A stretch of DNA of 64,000 bases from Streptomyces fragilis. GTDB lineage: Bacteria; Actinomycetota; Actinomycetes; Streptomycetales; Streptomycetaceae. Shown piece after piece: positions 44,109-53,659 of the stretch. The number at the start of each line of letters is the position of its first letter. The stretch's first letter is position 1. A program made the position numbers and the translations under genes. Under the pieces are notes generated by a model. The model searched no databases, was not told where the DNA came from, and was given only the letters and a program-made list of their open reading frames with translations. The stretch is taken from contig NZ_BEVZ01000004.1 of NCBI RefSeq assembly GCF_003112515.1, forward strand, positions 124,001 to 188,000, read 5' to 3'.

Positions 44109-45256
44109 GCCTCCTCCCCGGGGACGTCGCCGTGGTCGAGGGCGACGCCCGCGGCCCGCTCGACCAGGGCGGCGAACTCCCGCCGGACGGCGGGGTGGGC
44201 GCCGGTGCTGCCGAAGTGCCGCAGGGCGTCCTCGGCCAGCTCGCCGATCCTCGACTCGACGGCCTTGCGGGCCCCGGTCCGCGTCAGCGCTGCCCGCATC
44301 CGCCGCAGGTCCTGCTCGGTGCCGGTGGGCGCGCCGACGGCGAGCGCCGCGGCGGCCTCGGTGTCGCCGGTGGCCTCGGCGAGGCGGACGCCGGCGGCGA
44401 GCAGGCAGGTGAGCTTGCGGGTGCGCAGGTCGTCGTCGGCGGGCTTGCCGGTGAGAGCGGGGTCGCCGAACGCGCCGAGCAGGTCGTCGCGGAGCTGGAA
44501 CGCCAGTCCCGCGCTGCGGCCGGCGCGGCGCAGCGCCTCCGTCGCGTCGGCTCCCGCCCCGGCCAGGGTGGCGCCCAGCGCGAGGGGGCGCTCGACCGTG
44601 TACAGGGCGCTCTTGAGGGTGGCGACGGTCATCGCCTCGTCCATTCCGGACGCCCCGGTGGCCTGCGCGTGCAGGTCGCGGTACTGGCCCGCCACCATCT
44701 CGCCGCGCATGGCCCGCCATTCGCGCAGCAGCCGGCGGCCGTGCGGGGAGTCGAGGGCGGTGTCGGCCATGAGGTCGTCCGCCCAGGTGAGGGCCAGGTC
44801 CCCGGCGAGCACGGCGGCGGACAGGGCGAAGGCCGTGCCGTCGCCGCCGGGCGTCGTGGCGCGGTGCAGTTCGGCGAACTCCACGTGCAGCGCCGGGGCG
44901 CCGCGGCGCAGCGCGGAGCCGTCCATCACGTCGTCGTGGACCAGCGCGCACGCCTGCAGCAGCTCCAGGGCCGCGCCGGTGCGCAGGACGGGCGCCGGGT
45001 CCCCGGTGCCGCCGGCGGCCTGCCAGCCGCACCAGGCGAACGCGGCGCGCATCCGGCGGCCGCCGCGCCGGACGAACGCGGCGAGACGGTCGGCGACGTC
45101 GCGCGCGTACACGGGGTCCGTGTCGCGGGCGCGGGCCAGCGCGTCGTCGAGCACGTCCGCGAGTTCCGCCTCGACCGCCCGGACGGCCTCGCGGGCCGTG
45201 GGCGGACCTCCGGGCGGCCTGGCCTGTTCGGCCACCGCGAGCCGCAGTCCCAGCAT
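44105..45256 (-). CDS. crtE: Geranylgeranyl diphosphate synthase
   Basis: 383 aa trans-prenyltransferase supplying GGPP. First Asp-rich motif ALVHDDVMDGS, second LAFQLRDDLLGAFGD, plus RRGGRRMRAAF. I start at ATG 45256 because GAGGGG stands seven bases upstream and because the proposed LitS promoter (45298-45324) would place transcription start near 45290; the ATG at 45289 would then be leaderless. First gene of crtE-I-B-V, all joined by four- or fourteen-base overlaps. Confidence 0.93.
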
Positions 45257-45297
45257 GCGCAACCCCTCTTCACTCTCGGTCACCTGCATACCTGTGC

Positions 45298-45324
45298 TTC
45301 GGCCGAGGGATGGTGAATGGATGC
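45298..45324 (-). promoter_or_regulatory. Candidate LitS-type ECF promoter of crtEIBV
   Basis: On the minus strand GCATCC (45324-45319), 17 nt, CGAAG (from 45301 downward). Same boxes and spacing as at crtY and the DUF4397 gene. The rest of the 45257-45549 interval is G-rich spacer toward ddl with no other signal. Confidence 0.6.
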
Positions 45325-45549
45325 GCTGATTCCTTCCCGCTCCGGGCCCTTCCGGCGGACCACGTCACCCCACCGGCCGTACGGGCGCGTCCGAACGGTC
45401 CGCGGGGGGCGGGCCGCTCGCCGGACGGCGACGCACGACGGCCCCGCGCGGCGGTGACGCCGGGCGGGGCCGAGGAGGACGGGGCCGGGGGTGGGAGGGG
45501 GCGGGGCCGTCCCGCCGGGCACGGGCAGGAGGCCGCGGTGAGGGGTGGG

Positions 45550-46719
45550 TCAGCGGAGGCCGGTGCGGCGGCGCAGGGCGGCCTGGATCAGCCGGTCGAC
45601 CAGCTCGGGGTAGGACACCCCGGTCTCCTGCCACATCCGCGGGTACATGGAGATGGGCGTGAACCCCGGCATCGTGTTGATCTCGTTGATCACGAACTCC
45701 CCCTCCCGGGTGAGGAAGAAGTCCGCCCGCACCAGGCCCTCGCACGAGGCCGCGTCGAACGCCTCGATCGCCAGCCGCTGGATCTCCGCGGTCTCCTCGG
45801 GCGTGAGCGGCGCCGGCACGATGCCGGCCGCGGAGTCGATGTACTTGGCCTCGAAGTCGTAGAAGGAGTGGCTCTGCGCGGGCGGGATCTCCGCGGGGAC
45901 GCTGGCCCGCGGCCCGTCCTCGAACTCCAGGACGCCGCACTCGATCTCGCGCCCCACCACCGCCGCCTCGACGATGATCTTCGGGTCGTGGAACTGGGCC
46001 TCGGCGATCGCCTCGTCCAGCCCGGACGGGTCGTCGACCTTGGTGATGCCGATGGACGAGCCCGCCCGCGCCGGCTTCACGAACAGCGGCCAGCCGTGGT
46101 CCCCGGCGAGGTCCACGATCTTCCTGCGGGCCGCGGCCCGGTCCTGCTCCCACTCGCGCGGGCGGATCACGACGTACGGGCCGACCTTGAGGCCGAAGGA
46201 GGTGAAGACCCGCTTCATGTACTCCTTGTCCTGGCCGACGGCCGAGGCGAGGACGCCCGCGCCGACGTACGGGATGCCGGAGAGCTCGAGCAGGCCCTGC
46301 AGCGTGCCGTCCTCCCCGTAGGGGCCGTGCAGGACGGGGAAGACCACGTCGACCTCGCCCAGGGTCTTGGAGACCGACCCGGGCTCGCTGTAGACGACCT
46401 CGCGGCTGGAGGGGTCCACGGGGAGCACCACGCCGCCCTCGGTCGACTCGGCGAGGTCGTCCACGCCCGGCAGGGCGCGTTCGGCGATCGCCATGCGGTC
46501 CGGCTCGTCGGCGGTCAGGGCCCAGCGCCCCTCCCGGGTGATGCCGATCGGCAGGACGTCGTACTTCGTCCGGTCGATCGCGCGCAGCACGGCGCCGGCG
46601 GTCACCACGGAGATGCCGTGCTCGGAGCTGCGGCCGCCGAAGACGACGGCGACACGCGGCTTGCGCTGCGGTTCCTCGGCGGTCCGCTCAGGGCTCTGGG
46701 GGAGGTTCTGGGTGCTCAT
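45550..46719 (-). CDS. ddl: D-alanine--D-alanine ligase
   Basis: Makes D-Ala-D-Ala for peptidoglycan. 389 aa ATP-grasp enzyme: VAVVFGGRSSEHGIS, FPVLHGPYGEDGTLQGLLE, GVLASAVGQDKEYMKR, PLFVKPARAGSSIGITKV, CEGLVRADFFLT and VINEINTMPGFTPISMYP (metal-binding Glu/Asn). The Tyr and Ser of the D-Ala-D-Ala type (YDFEAKYI, PGFTPISM) suggest the dipeptide rather than depsipeptide form. Start ATG 46719. Ordinary ddlA context beside gpsA and plsC. Confidence 0.96.
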   Translation of the reverse strand: MSTQNLPQSPERTAEEPQRKPRVAVVFGGRSSEHGISVVTAGAVLRAIDRTKYDVLPIGITREGRWALTADEPDRMAIAERALPGVDDLAESTEGGVVLPVDPSSREVVYSEPGSVSKTLGEVDVVFPVLHGPYGEDGTLQGLLELSGIPYVGAGVLASAVGQDKEYMKRVFTSFGLKVGPYVVIRPREWEQDRAAARRKIVDLAGDHGWPLFVKPARAGSSIGITKVDDPSGLDEAIAEAQFHDPKIIVEAAVVGREIECGVLEFEDGPRASVPAEIPPAQSHSFYDFEAKYIDSAAGIVPAPLTPEETAEIQRLAIEAFDAASCEGLVRADFFLTREGEFVINEINTMPGFTPISMYPRMWQETGVSYPELVDRLIQAALRRRTGLR

Positions 46720-46899
46720 AACGGATTGAGCGTACCCGCTGCTTCCGGCCAGGTCGGCGGACGCGCTCGGGCACACGGTCGATTCGCCCGGTCTGCCCCG
46801 CGCCGGGTGCCGGCCGGGCGGCGCGGCGGCCTTCGGGCCCCCCGCCGGGCGGTCCGGCCCCGCGCCCGGGCGCCGGCCGGACCTTCGCGGACGGACTCG

Positions 46900-47955
46900 T
46901 CAGCGCCTCTCCGGCTTGGGGTCGCGCCCCATCAGCTCCTTGAGGGCGACCACCGGCGGCTTCCCCTCGTGGACGATCTCCACGACCATCTCGGTGATCG
47001 GCATGTCCACCCCGTGCCGGTGGGCGAGGTCGCGCACCGACTCGCAGGACTTGACGCCCTCGGCGGTCTGCCGGGTGACGGCGATGGTCTCCTCCAGCGT
47101 CATCCCCTTGCCGAGGTTGGTGCCGAAGGTGTGGTTGCGCGACAGCGGCGAGGAGCAGGTGGCGACCAGGTCGCCGAGGCCGGCCAGGCCGGCGAAGGTC
47201 AGCGGGTCGGCGCCCATGGCGAGCCCGAGCCGGGTGGTCTCGGCGAGGCCCCGGGTGATCAGCGAGCCCTTGGCGTTGTCGCCGAGGCCCATGCCGTCGG
47301 CGATGCCGACCGCGAGACCGATGACGTTCTTGACCGCGCCGCCGAGTTCGCAGCCCACCACGTCGGTGTTGGTGTAGGGGCGGAAGTACGGGGTGTGGCA
47401 GGCGGCCTGGAGGCGGCGGGCGACCGGCTCCTCGGCGCAGGCCACCACCGCGGTGGTGGGCAGCCGGGAGGCCACCTCGCGCGCCAGGTTGGGCCCGGTG
47501 ACCACGGCGACCCGCTCGGGGCCGACCTTGGCGACCTCGGCGACCACCTCGCTCATCCGCATCGCGGAGCCGAGCTCGACGCCCTTCATCAGCGAGACCA
47601 GCACGGTGCCGGGGGCGAGCAGGGGCGTCCAGGCGGCCAGGTTGCCGCGCAGGGTCTGGGAGGGGACCGACAGGACGGTGAAGTCCGCGTCGCGGGCCGC
47701 CTCGGCGGGGTCGGCGGTGGCCCGGATCCCCGCGGGCAGCTCGACGCCGGGCAGGTAGTCGGCGTTCACCCGGGTGGAGTTGATCGCCTCGGCCACTTCC
47801 GGGCGGCGCGCCCAGAGGGTCACCTCACAGCCCGCGTCGGCGAGCACGACGGCGAAGGCGGTGCCCCAGGAGCCGGCGCCGAAGACGGCGGCCCGGACGG
47901 GTCCGGCCGGGCGGGCCTCGCTGCCCACGGGGTCGTTCGCGGCGGGGTCGGTCAC
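46900..47955 (-). CDS. gpsA: Glycerol-3-phosphate dehydrogenase [NAD(P)+]
   Basis: Makes sn-glycerol-3-phosphate for phospholipids from DHAP. 351 aa: AVFGAGSWGTAFAVVLADAG (NAD-binding), ARRPEVAEAIN, GPNLAREVA, GCELGGAVKNVIGLAVGIADG (catalytic Lys), GDNAKGSLITRGLAE and MTLEETIAVTRQTAEG. GTG 47955 overlaps the plsC stop as GTGA, so acylation and backbone supply are translationally coupled. Confidence 0.96.
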   Translation of the reverse strand: MTDPAANDPVGSEARPAGPVRAAVFGAGSWGTAFAVVLADAGCEVTLWARRPEVAEAINSTRVNADYLPGVELPAGIRATADPAEAARDADFTVLSVPSQTLRGNLAAWTPLLAPGTVLVSLMKGVELGSAMRMSEVVAEVAKVGPERVAVVTGPNLAREVASRLPTTAVVACAEEPVARRLQAACHTPYFRPYTNTDVVGCELGGAVKNVIGLAVGIADGMGLGDNAKGSLITRGLAETTRLGLAMGADPLTFAGLAGLGDLVATCSSPLSRNHTFGTNLGKGMTLEETIAVTRQTAEGVKSCESVRDLAHRHGVDMPITEMVVEIVHEGKPPVVALKELMGRDPKPERR

Positions 47956-48746
47956 TTGCCGTTCCCCTCCCCCGCCGTGGCGGCGGGCCCGCCCGTCCGC
48001 TCGGCGGCCTGACGGGCGGCGGCCCGGCGGCGCTGCTCGAGGCGGACCTCGCGCGGGTCGTAACGGCGCTCGGGCGCCTTCTCGCCGCGGATCTGCTCCA
48101 GCTCGCGGGTGATGGCGTCCATGATCGCCTCGGTGCACTCCTTGAGGAGTTCGGGCGTCATCTCACGGTCGTGGAAGCGGGAGAGGTCGATGGGCGGGCC
48201 GGCCACCACGCGGGCGGTCTTGCGCGGGAAGGGGCTGGGCTTCTTGCTGTAGGGCGGCAGCAGCTCGTTGGCGCCCCACTGGGCGACCGGGATCACCGGG
48301 CACTTGGTGCTCAGAGCGACCCGGGCGGCGCCCGTCTTGCCGGTCATCGGCCAGACGTCGGGGTCGCGGGTGAGGGTGCCCTCAGGGTAGAAGGCCACGC
48401 ACTCGCCGCGGTTCACCGCGTCGATCGCGGCGCGGAAGGCGCTGAGGGCGTCGGTGGACTCGCGGTAGACCGGGATCTGGCCGGTGCCGCGCATCATGGT
48501 GCCGACGAACCCCTTCTTGAAGAGCCCGCTCTTGGCGAGGAAGCGCGGCAGGCGGCCGGTGTTGTACTGGTAGTGCGCGTACACGAGCGGGTCCACGTGC
48601 GAAATGTGGTTCACGACCGTGATGAAGCCGCCCTCGGCCGGAATGTTCTCCATTCCCCGCCAGTCCCGCTTCAGCAGAAGCACCAGCGGCGGTTTTGCGA
48701 TGACCGCTGCGAAGCGGTACCAGAAGCCGATTCTGCGGCGAGGCAC
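47952..48746 (-). CDS. plsC: 1-acyl-sn-glycerol-3-phosphate acyltransferase
   Basis: Second acylation in phosphatidic-acid synthesis. 264 aa with the acyltransferase motifs NHISHVDP (HxxxxD) and FYPEGTLTR, and GTGQIPVYRES. A membrane-proximal hydrophobic N terminus (FWYRFAAVIAKPPLVLLL) and a basic C-terminal tail are present. I start at GTG 48746, seven bases after GAGGAAGG. Divergent from cofC. Confidence 0.92.
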   Translation of the reverse strand: MPRRRIGFWYRFAAVIAKPPLVLLLKRDWRGMENIPAEGGFITVVNHISHVDPLVYAHYQYNTGRLPRFLAKSGLFKKGFVGTMMRGTGQIPVYRESTDALSAFRAAIDAVNRGECVAFYPEGTLTRDPDVWPMTGKTGAARVALSTKCPVIPVAQWGANELLPPYSKKPSPFPRKTARVVAGPPIDLSRFHDREMTPELLKECTEAIMDAITRELEQIRGEKAPERRYDPREVRLEQRRRAAARQAAERTGGPAATAGEGNGK

Positions 48747-48947
48747 GCGCACACCTTCCTCTTGGGCACGTCCGGCCGTACGGGGCCGGGGCCTGGTTCT
48801 TCGGTCACGTCGGTCGCGAGTCGCACAAGTGTGGCTCCGGGCCGACCGTCTGTCGAGAACACCGTACGCCCCGTCCGACGACGGCCGTCGTCCTGCCGCC
48901 GGAGCCGCGGGGGGACAATGTGGGCGACAAGAGAGGTACGAACGCGC

Positions 48948-49589
48948 GTGCACTGGACCCTGGTCATCCCCCTGAAGCCCCTCACGCGGGCCAAGAGCAG
49001 GCTGTCGGACGCCGCCCCGGACGTCCTGCGGCCGGGGCTCGCGCTGGCGTTCGCGCAGGACACGGTGGCCGCGGCGCTGGCCTGCGGCGCGGTCCGGGAT
49101 GTGGCGGTCGTCACGGACGACCCGCTGGCCGCGCGCGAACTGGGCGGCCTGGGCGCACGCGTCGTGCCGGAGGCCACGGCGGGCGGCGGGCTGAACGCGG
49201 CGCTGGCCCATGGCGCCTCGGTGGTGCGCCGGGAGCGGCCCGGGGCGGAGGTAGCGGCGCTGAACGCCGATCTCCCGGCACTGCGGCCGATGGAATTGGC
49301 CCGTGTCCTGCACGCCGCGGAGGAATTCCCCCGCGCCTTTCTGGCGGACGCGGCGGGAATCGGGACGACTTTGCTGACGGCGTCGTCCGGCGTCGAATTG
49401 CGCCCGCAATTCGGTCCGGATTCCCGGGCCCGGCACGCCGCCTCGGGCGCCGCCGAGCTGCTGGTGCCGGACGTGGAGTCGGTCCGTCAGGACGTGGACA
49501 CCGGCGCCGACCTGCGCGCCGCCTGGGCCCTGGGCGTGGGCCCGCGCACGGCGGCCGCGGCCGCGCGCCTCCTGCCGGCCCGCCCCTGA
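48948..49589 (+). CDS. cofC: 2-phospho-L-lactate (or PEP) guanylyltransferase, F420 synthesis
   Basis: 213 aa. Activates 2-phospholactate or phosphoenolpyruvate with GTP for coenzyme F420; actinobacterial forms are called FbiD. N-terminal VIPLKPLTRAKSRLSDAAPD (nucleotide loop), LALAFAQDTVAAAL, VVTDDPLAAREL, ALNADLPALRP (metal Asp) and GIGTTLLTA. GTG 48948 matches the family start; ATG 48918 is in frame and possible. Confidence 0.92.
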   Translation: MHWTLVIPLKPLTRAKSRLSDAAPDVLRPGLALAFAQDTVAAALACGAVRDVAVVTDDPLAARELGGLGARVVPEATAGGGLNAALAHGASVVRRERPGAEVAALNADLPALRPMELARVLHAAEEFPRAFLADAAGIGTTLLTASSGVELRPQFGPDSRARHAASGAAELLVPDVESVRQDVDTGADLRAAWALGVGPRTAAAAARLLPARP

Positions 49590-49600
49590 CCGGGACCGGT

Positions 49601-49692
49601 GCCACCACTCCCCCGCGACCGCGCCACCGCACCACCACTCGCCCGCGAACGCAGCCACCGCGCCACCACTCCTCCGCGACCGCGCCACCGCA
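49601..49692. repeat. Three-copy 30-31-bp minisatellite after cofC
   Basis: Three near-identical units (49601-49631, 49632-49661, 49662-49692) with the core CCACCACTC and CGCGACCGCGCCACCG, in the cofC-49750 spacer. Confidence 0.85.
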
Positions 49693-49749
49693 CCCCCGCG
49701 TCCCGCGGACGCGCCGGGCGCGGACCCGCCCCGCCGGTACGCTGAGCGC

Positions 49750-49962
49750 ATGCAGGCCACCGCTTACACCTTCGACCCGGACACCCGCACCGGTCAGGTG
49801 CTCCTCGACGACGGCACGCCGGTCCCCTTCGACGCCGCCGCCTTCGACGCGGGCGGCCTCCTGCTGCTGCGCTCCGGGCAGCGGGTGCGCCTGGAGGTCG
49901 GCGAGAAGCCGGCGGCGGACGGCATCCCGCACATCACCCTGATCACGCTGCAGACCTTCTGA
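49750..49962 (+). CDS. Small conserved protein, OB-fold-like
   Basis: 70 aa, all beta in appearance: MQATAYTFDPDTRTGQVLLD, DGTPVPFDAAAFDAGGLLLL, SGQRVRLEV and HITLITLQTF. The pattern resembles a cold-shock or S1-like barrel without nucleic-acid-binding aromatics. I recall it as a conserved Streptomyces gene near hupS, but the function is unknown. Confidence 0.85.
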   Translation: MQATAYTFDPDTRTGQVLLDDGTPVPFDAAAFDAGGLLLLRSGQRVRLEVGEKPAADGIPHITLITLQTF

Positions 49963-50019
49963 GACCCGGCCCGTCGGAGCCTCCCGGGCTCCGGGGCCCG
50001 CCCGCCCCTGAACGCGCCG

Positions 50020-50050
50020 CGGGCCGGACTCCGAGGAGGAGTCCGGCCCG
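50020..50050. terminator. Bidirectional terminator before hupS
   Basis: A perfect 13-bp stem (GGGCCGGACTCC 50021-50032, complement 50038-50049, plus an outer C-G pair) with a 5-nt loop between convergent genes. Confidence 0.85.
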
Positions 50051-50083
50051 GCGCGCGAGCTGTCCCAGGGGTGCGTGACGGTC

Positions 50084-50758
50084 CTACTTGCCGCCGCGCG
50101 AGGTCGTCTTCTTCGCGGCGGTCGTGCGCGCAGCGGACTTCTTGGCGGGCGCCTTCTTCGCGGTGGCCTTCTTCGCCGGGGCCGACGTGCTCTTCTTCGT
50201 GGCGGCGGAGGTCTTCTTGGCCGTCGCGGTGGTCTTCGCGGGGGTGGTCTTCTTGGTGGCGGCGGAGGTCTTCTTCGCCGTCGCCGGCGTGCTCTTCTTC
50301 GCGGCGGCCGTGGTCTTCTTGGCCGCCGCCGTGGTCTTCTTCGCGGCCGTGGTCTTGGCGGCGGAGGCCTTCTTCGCGGCGGTGGTCTTCTTGGCCGCGG
50401 CCTTCTTCACGGTGGCGGCGGCGCCGCCGGTGAGGCTGCCCTTGGGGGCCTTCTTGACCGCGACGTCGTTCTTGGGCAGCTTCTTGGAGCCGCTGACCAG
50501 GTCCTTGAAGCCCTGACCTGCACGGAAGCGCGGCACGGAGGTCTTCTTCACCCGCACCCGCTCCCCCGTCTGGGGATTGCGGGCGTAGCGCGCCGGACGG
50601 TCGACCTTCTCGAAGGAACCGAAACCGGTGACCGACACCCGGTCCCCGGCGACGACCGCGCGGACGATGGCGTCCAGGACCGCGTCCACCGCGTCGGCGG
50701 CCTGCTGACGGCCACCGACCTTGTCGGCAATCGCTTCTACGAGCTGCGCCTTGTTCAC
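50084..50758 (-). CDS. hupS: HU-family nucleoid protein with Lys/Ala-rich tail (HupS)
   Basis: 224 aa. Residues 1-95 are a complete HU domain (MNKAQLVEAIADKVGG, VTGFGSFEKVDRPARYARNP with the DNA-intercalating arm). The following roughly 125 residues are histone-H1-like Lys/Ala/Thr repeats (AAKKTTAAAKKTT). This two-part form is HupS, the sporulation-associated HU of Streptomyces. Start ATG 50758 with a purine-rich AGGGGAAG upstream. Confidence 0.96.
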   Translation of the reverse strand: MNKAQLVEAIADKVGGRQQAADAVDAVLDAIVRAVVAGDRVSVTGFGSFEKVDRPARYARNPQTGERVRVKKTSVPRFRAGQGFKDLVSGSKKLPKNDVAVKKAPKGSLTGGAAATVKKAAAKKTTAAKKASAAKTTAAKKTTAAAKKTTAAAKKSTPATAKKTSAATKKTTPAKTTATAKKTSAATKKSTSAPAKKATAKKAPAKKSAARTTAAKKTTSRGGK

Positions 50759-50809
50759 GTCTTCCCCTTCGGAGACATTGCCAGAACGTATCCGTTCAAG
50801 CGTTTTCGC

Positions 50810-50838
50810 ACGTTAGGCAGATATATACCGCAAATCAA
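50810..50838 (-). promoter_or_regulatory. Candidate hupS promoter
   Basis: On the minus strand TTGATT (50838-50833), 17 nt containing TATATAT, then TAACGT (50815-50810), in an unusually AT-rich stretch 52 bp before the hupS start. Confidence 0.5.
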
Positions 50839-50894
50839 ACACGAAACGGGCTAATCACCCTTGTGCCGCAACGGACTCGACCGCCCCGGAGGGC

Positions 50895-51125
50895 TCAGAG
50901 ACTCTCCGCGGGGAATCGCCCCTGCGCGAGGTCGTCCGTGAACCGCTCCAGCCGCTTCGTCGCGTCACCGAGATCGTGTTTGGCAGCCGCCGTGATGATC
51001 AGCAGCTTCCGGGTCAGCGCCACCCGTACGCCCTCCGGGACTTGCAGTGCGCGCACTCTTGTGTGCGCTTCCTTGAGCCGGTCCGCGACTGCCGCATAGA
51101 GCGCGAGTTGGCCGTCGTGTTCCAT
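50895..51125 (-). CDS. Small helical protein of unknown function
   Basis: 76 aa from ATG 51125: MEHDGQLALYAAVADRLKEA, VPEGVRVALTRKLLIITAAA, DATKRLERFTDDLAQGRFP. All helix in appearance and conserved, from memory, in Streptomyces between hupS and leuD. No function is known to me. The open frame extends 26 codons upstream without family character. Confidence 0.82.
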   Translation of the reverse strand: MEHDGQLALYAAVADRLKEAHTRVRALQVPEGVRVALTRKLLIITAAAKHDLGDATKRLERFTDDLAQGRFPAESL

Positions 51126-51451
51126 GCACAGATTGTGCCATCTAGGGCGAGTTGTCGCCTGCGCAGGGTGCAACTGCCGTCTCGGCGAGCCCTTCGACGA
51201 CACCGTCCGCAGGCGGCGTCAGAGCTCGAATACCCGCGCAACACCGCAGCTAAAACCAGGAGTTGGGAACGAATCGGGCACCGTCAACACGGCTCCGCCA
51301 CGCCGCGCGGAGGTACCCCCAATCGTGGCGGCGGGGCGTTGCGGGCCCTTCGCGCGGTGGCCGAAAAAGGCCCCCGGAACCGACCGGTCAGGTCGGTTCC
51401 GGGGGCCTCGACGGCTCGGGGCTCAGCGCCCGGGCGTCGCTCAGGCGTCGC
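51126..51451. other. Intergenic region with the leuCD terminator
   Basis: 326 bp with no credible gene. It contains the strong hairpin described separately at 51369-51407. The rest shows no recognised signal. Confidence 0.5.
51369..51407 (-). terminator. Terminator of leuCD
   Basis: A perfect 17-bp stem (GGCCCCCGGAACCGACC 51369-51385, complement 51391-51407) with a 5-nt loop, preceded on the plus strand by A5. Confidence 0.9.
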
Positions 51452-52045
51452 TCACGCGGCGAGCGTCCTGGGCTTGTGGGCGGGGCGCTTGGCCTCGTAG
51501 GCGGAGATGTCCGCCTCGTTGCTCAGGGTGATGGAGATGTCGTCGAGGCCGTTCAGCAGCCTCCAGCGGGAGTTCTCGTCCAGCTCGAAGGAGGCGGTGA
51601 CGCCCTCGGCGCGCACCTCGCGGGCCTCGAGGTCGACGGTGACCTCGGCGGTCGGGTCCTTCTCCACCAGCTCCCACAGCGCGTCCACCACGGACTGCTC
51701 CAGCACCACCGTGAGCAGGCCGTTCTTCAGCGAGTTGCCCCGGAAGATGTCGGCGAACCGCGAGGAGATCACGGCCTTGAAGCCGTAGTTCTGCAGCGCC
51801 CAGACGGCGTGCTCACGGGAGGAGCCGGTGCCGAAGTCGGGGCCGGCCACCAGGACGGTGGCGCCCGCCCGCTCGGGGCGGTTGAGGACGAACTCCGGGT
51901 CCTTGCGCCAGGCCTCGAAGAGCCCGTCCTCGAACCCGTCCCGGGTCACCTTCTTGAGCCAGTGCGCGGGGATGATCTGGTCGGTGTCGACGTTGCTGCG
52001 GCGCAGCGGGACGGCCCGGCCGGTGTGAACGGTGAAAGCTTCCAT
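51452..52045 (-). CDS. leuD: 3-isopropylmalate dehydratase small subunit
   Basis: 197 aa swivel-domain subunit. [60 protein letters not shown] and [13 protein letters not shown] are canonical. Works with LeuC to isomerise 2-isopropylmalate in leucine synthesis. It lies 33 bp after leuC. Confidence 0.97.
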   Translation of the reverse strand: MEAFTVHTGRAVPLRRSNVDTDQIIPAHWLKKVTRDGFEDGLFEAWRKDPEFVLNRPERAGATVLVAGPDFGTGSSREHAVWALQNYGFKAVISSRFADIFRGNSLKNGLLTVVLEQSVVDALWELVEKDPTAEVTVDLEAREVRAEGVTASFELDENSRWRLLNGLDDISITLSNEADISAYEAKRPAHKPRTLAA

Positions 52046-52078
52046 GTCTCGGTTCCTCGTTCCTCGGTGCCGGATCGC

Positions 52079-53503
52079 TCAGACGCCGGCGGTGGCGGGC
52101 GCGTCGGACAGGTCGGCCGGGGAGGCCAGCCGGCCCAGGACGGCGGTGGCGGCGGCCACCGGCGGCGAGACCAGGTGGGTGCGCCCGCCCTTGCCCTGCC
52201 GCCCCTCGAAGTTGCGGTTCGAGGTGGACGCGGAGCGCTCGCCGGGGGCCAGCTGGTCCGGGTTCATGCCCAGGCACATCGAACAGCCCGCGTGACGCCA
52301 CTCGGCGCCGGCCTCCTTGAAGACCACGTCCAGACCCTCGGAGACGGCCTGCAGGCCCACCCGCGCGGAGCCGGGCACGACGAGCATCCGCACGCCGTCG
52401 GCGACCTTGCGGCCCTTGATGATCTCGGCGACCGAACGCAGGTCCTCGATGCGGCCGTTGGTGCAGGAGCCGACGAAGACGGTGTCGACCGCGACCTCGC
52501 GCAGCGGGGTGCCGGCCTCCAGGCCCATGTACTCCAGGGCCTTCTCGGCGGCGAACCGCTCGGAGGGGTCCTCGAAGGAGGCCGGGTCCGGGACCGTCGC
52601 CGAAAGCGGCGCGCCCTGGCCGGGGTTGGTGCCCCAGGTGACGAACGGGGCGAGCTCCGCGGCGTCGATGACGACCTCGGCGTCGAACACCGCGTCCTCG
52701 TCGGTGCGCAGGGTCCGCCAGTACTCCACCGCGGCGTCCCAGTCGGCGCCCTCGGGGGCGTGCGGGCGGCCCTTGAGGTACGCGAAGGTCGTCTCGTCGG
52801 GGGCGATCATGCCCGCTCGGGCGCCGGCCTCGATCGACATGTTGCAGATGGTCATCCGGGCCTCCATCGAGAGCTTCTCGATGGCGCTGCCGCGGTACTC
52901 CAGGATGTAGCCCTGGCCGCCGCCGGTGCCGATCTTCGTGATCACGGCGAGGATCAGGTCCTTGGCGGTGACGCCGTCGGGCAGCTCGCCGTTCACCGTG
53001 ATCGCCATGGTCCTCGGGCGGGCCAGGGGCAGCGTCTGGGTGGCCAGCACGTGCTCGACCTGCGAGGTGCCGATGCCGAAGGCCAGCGCGCCGAAGGCGC
53101 CGTGGGTGGAGGTGTGCGAGTCGCCGCAGACCACCGTGGTGCCGGGCTGGGTGAGTCCGAGCTGCGGTCCCACCACGTGGACGACGCCCTGCTCGACGTC
53201 GCCCAGCGAGTGCAGCCGGACGCCGAACTCCGCGCAGTTCTTGCGCAGGGTCTCCAGCTGGGCGCGGGAGACCGGGTCCGCGATCGGCTTGTCGATGTCG
53301 ATCGTCGGGGTGTTGTGGTCCTCGGTGGCGATGGTGAGGTCGAGGCGGCGCACGGTGCGGCCGCTCTTGCGGAGGCCGTCGAAGGCCTGGGGGCTGGTCA
53401 CCTCGTGGAGCAGGTGCAGATCGATGTAGAGGAGGTCGGGCTCGCCCTCGGCGCGCCGGACGACATGGTCGTCCCAGACCTTCTCCGCCAGTGTCCTACC
53501 CAT
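52079..53503 (-). CDS. leuC: 3-isopropylmalate dehydratase large subunit
   Basis: 474 aa aconitase-type enzyme carrying the [4Fe-4S] cluster: [53 protein letters not shown] and [15 protein letters not shown] give the three cluster cysteines, followed by [12 protein letters not shown]. Start ATG 53503. Divergent from ndgR, which in Streptomyces activates leuCD. Confidence 0.97.
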   Translation of the reverse strand: MGRTLAEKVWDDHVVRRAEGEPDLLYIDLHLLHEVTSPQAFDGLRKSGRTVRRLDLTIATEDHNTPTIDIDKPIADPVSRAQLETLRKNCAEFGVRLHSLGDVEQGVVHVVGPQLGLTQPGTTVVCGDSHTSTHGAFGALAFGIGTSQVEHVLATQTLPLARPRTMAITVNGELPDGVTAKDLILAVITKIGTGGGQGYILEYRGSAIEKLSMEARMTICNMSIEAGARAGMIAPDETTFAYLKGRPHAPEGADWDAAVEYWRTLRTDEDAVFDAEVVIDAAELAPFVTWGTNPGQGAPLSATVPDPASFEDPSERFAAEKALEYMGLEAGTPLREVAVDTVFVGSCTNGRIEDLRSVAEIIKGRKVADGVRMLVVPGSARVGLQAVSEGLDVVFKEAGAEWRHAGCSMCLGMNPDQLAPGERSASTSNRNFEGRQGKGGRTHLVSPPVAAATAVLGRLASPADLSDAPATAGV

Positions 53504-53610
53504 CGCTTTCCCTTCGGCGGGGACCACGTCGGCCCCGCACTTCGTGAGACTCAGGTGGCGGCCGACCGAAGCAGCGACCACGACGCCATGCGTCCAGAGT
53601 GGCGGCTCCC

Positions 53611-53650
53611 ACGCGAAAGTGAACTTGCGTTTCACAGAGTGAGACGCGAA
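53611..53650. promoter_or_regulatory. leuC-ndgR intergenic operator candidates
   Basis: Two overlapping dyads: GTGAA-N7-TTCAC (53619-53635) and GTTTCAC-N3-GTGAGAC (53629-53645). They are flanked by direct repeats of ACGCGAA (53611-53617 and 53644-53650). NdgR is known to bind this intergenic region; these are the most likely contacts. Confidence 0.5.
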
Positions 53651-53659
53651 TATCGTTGC

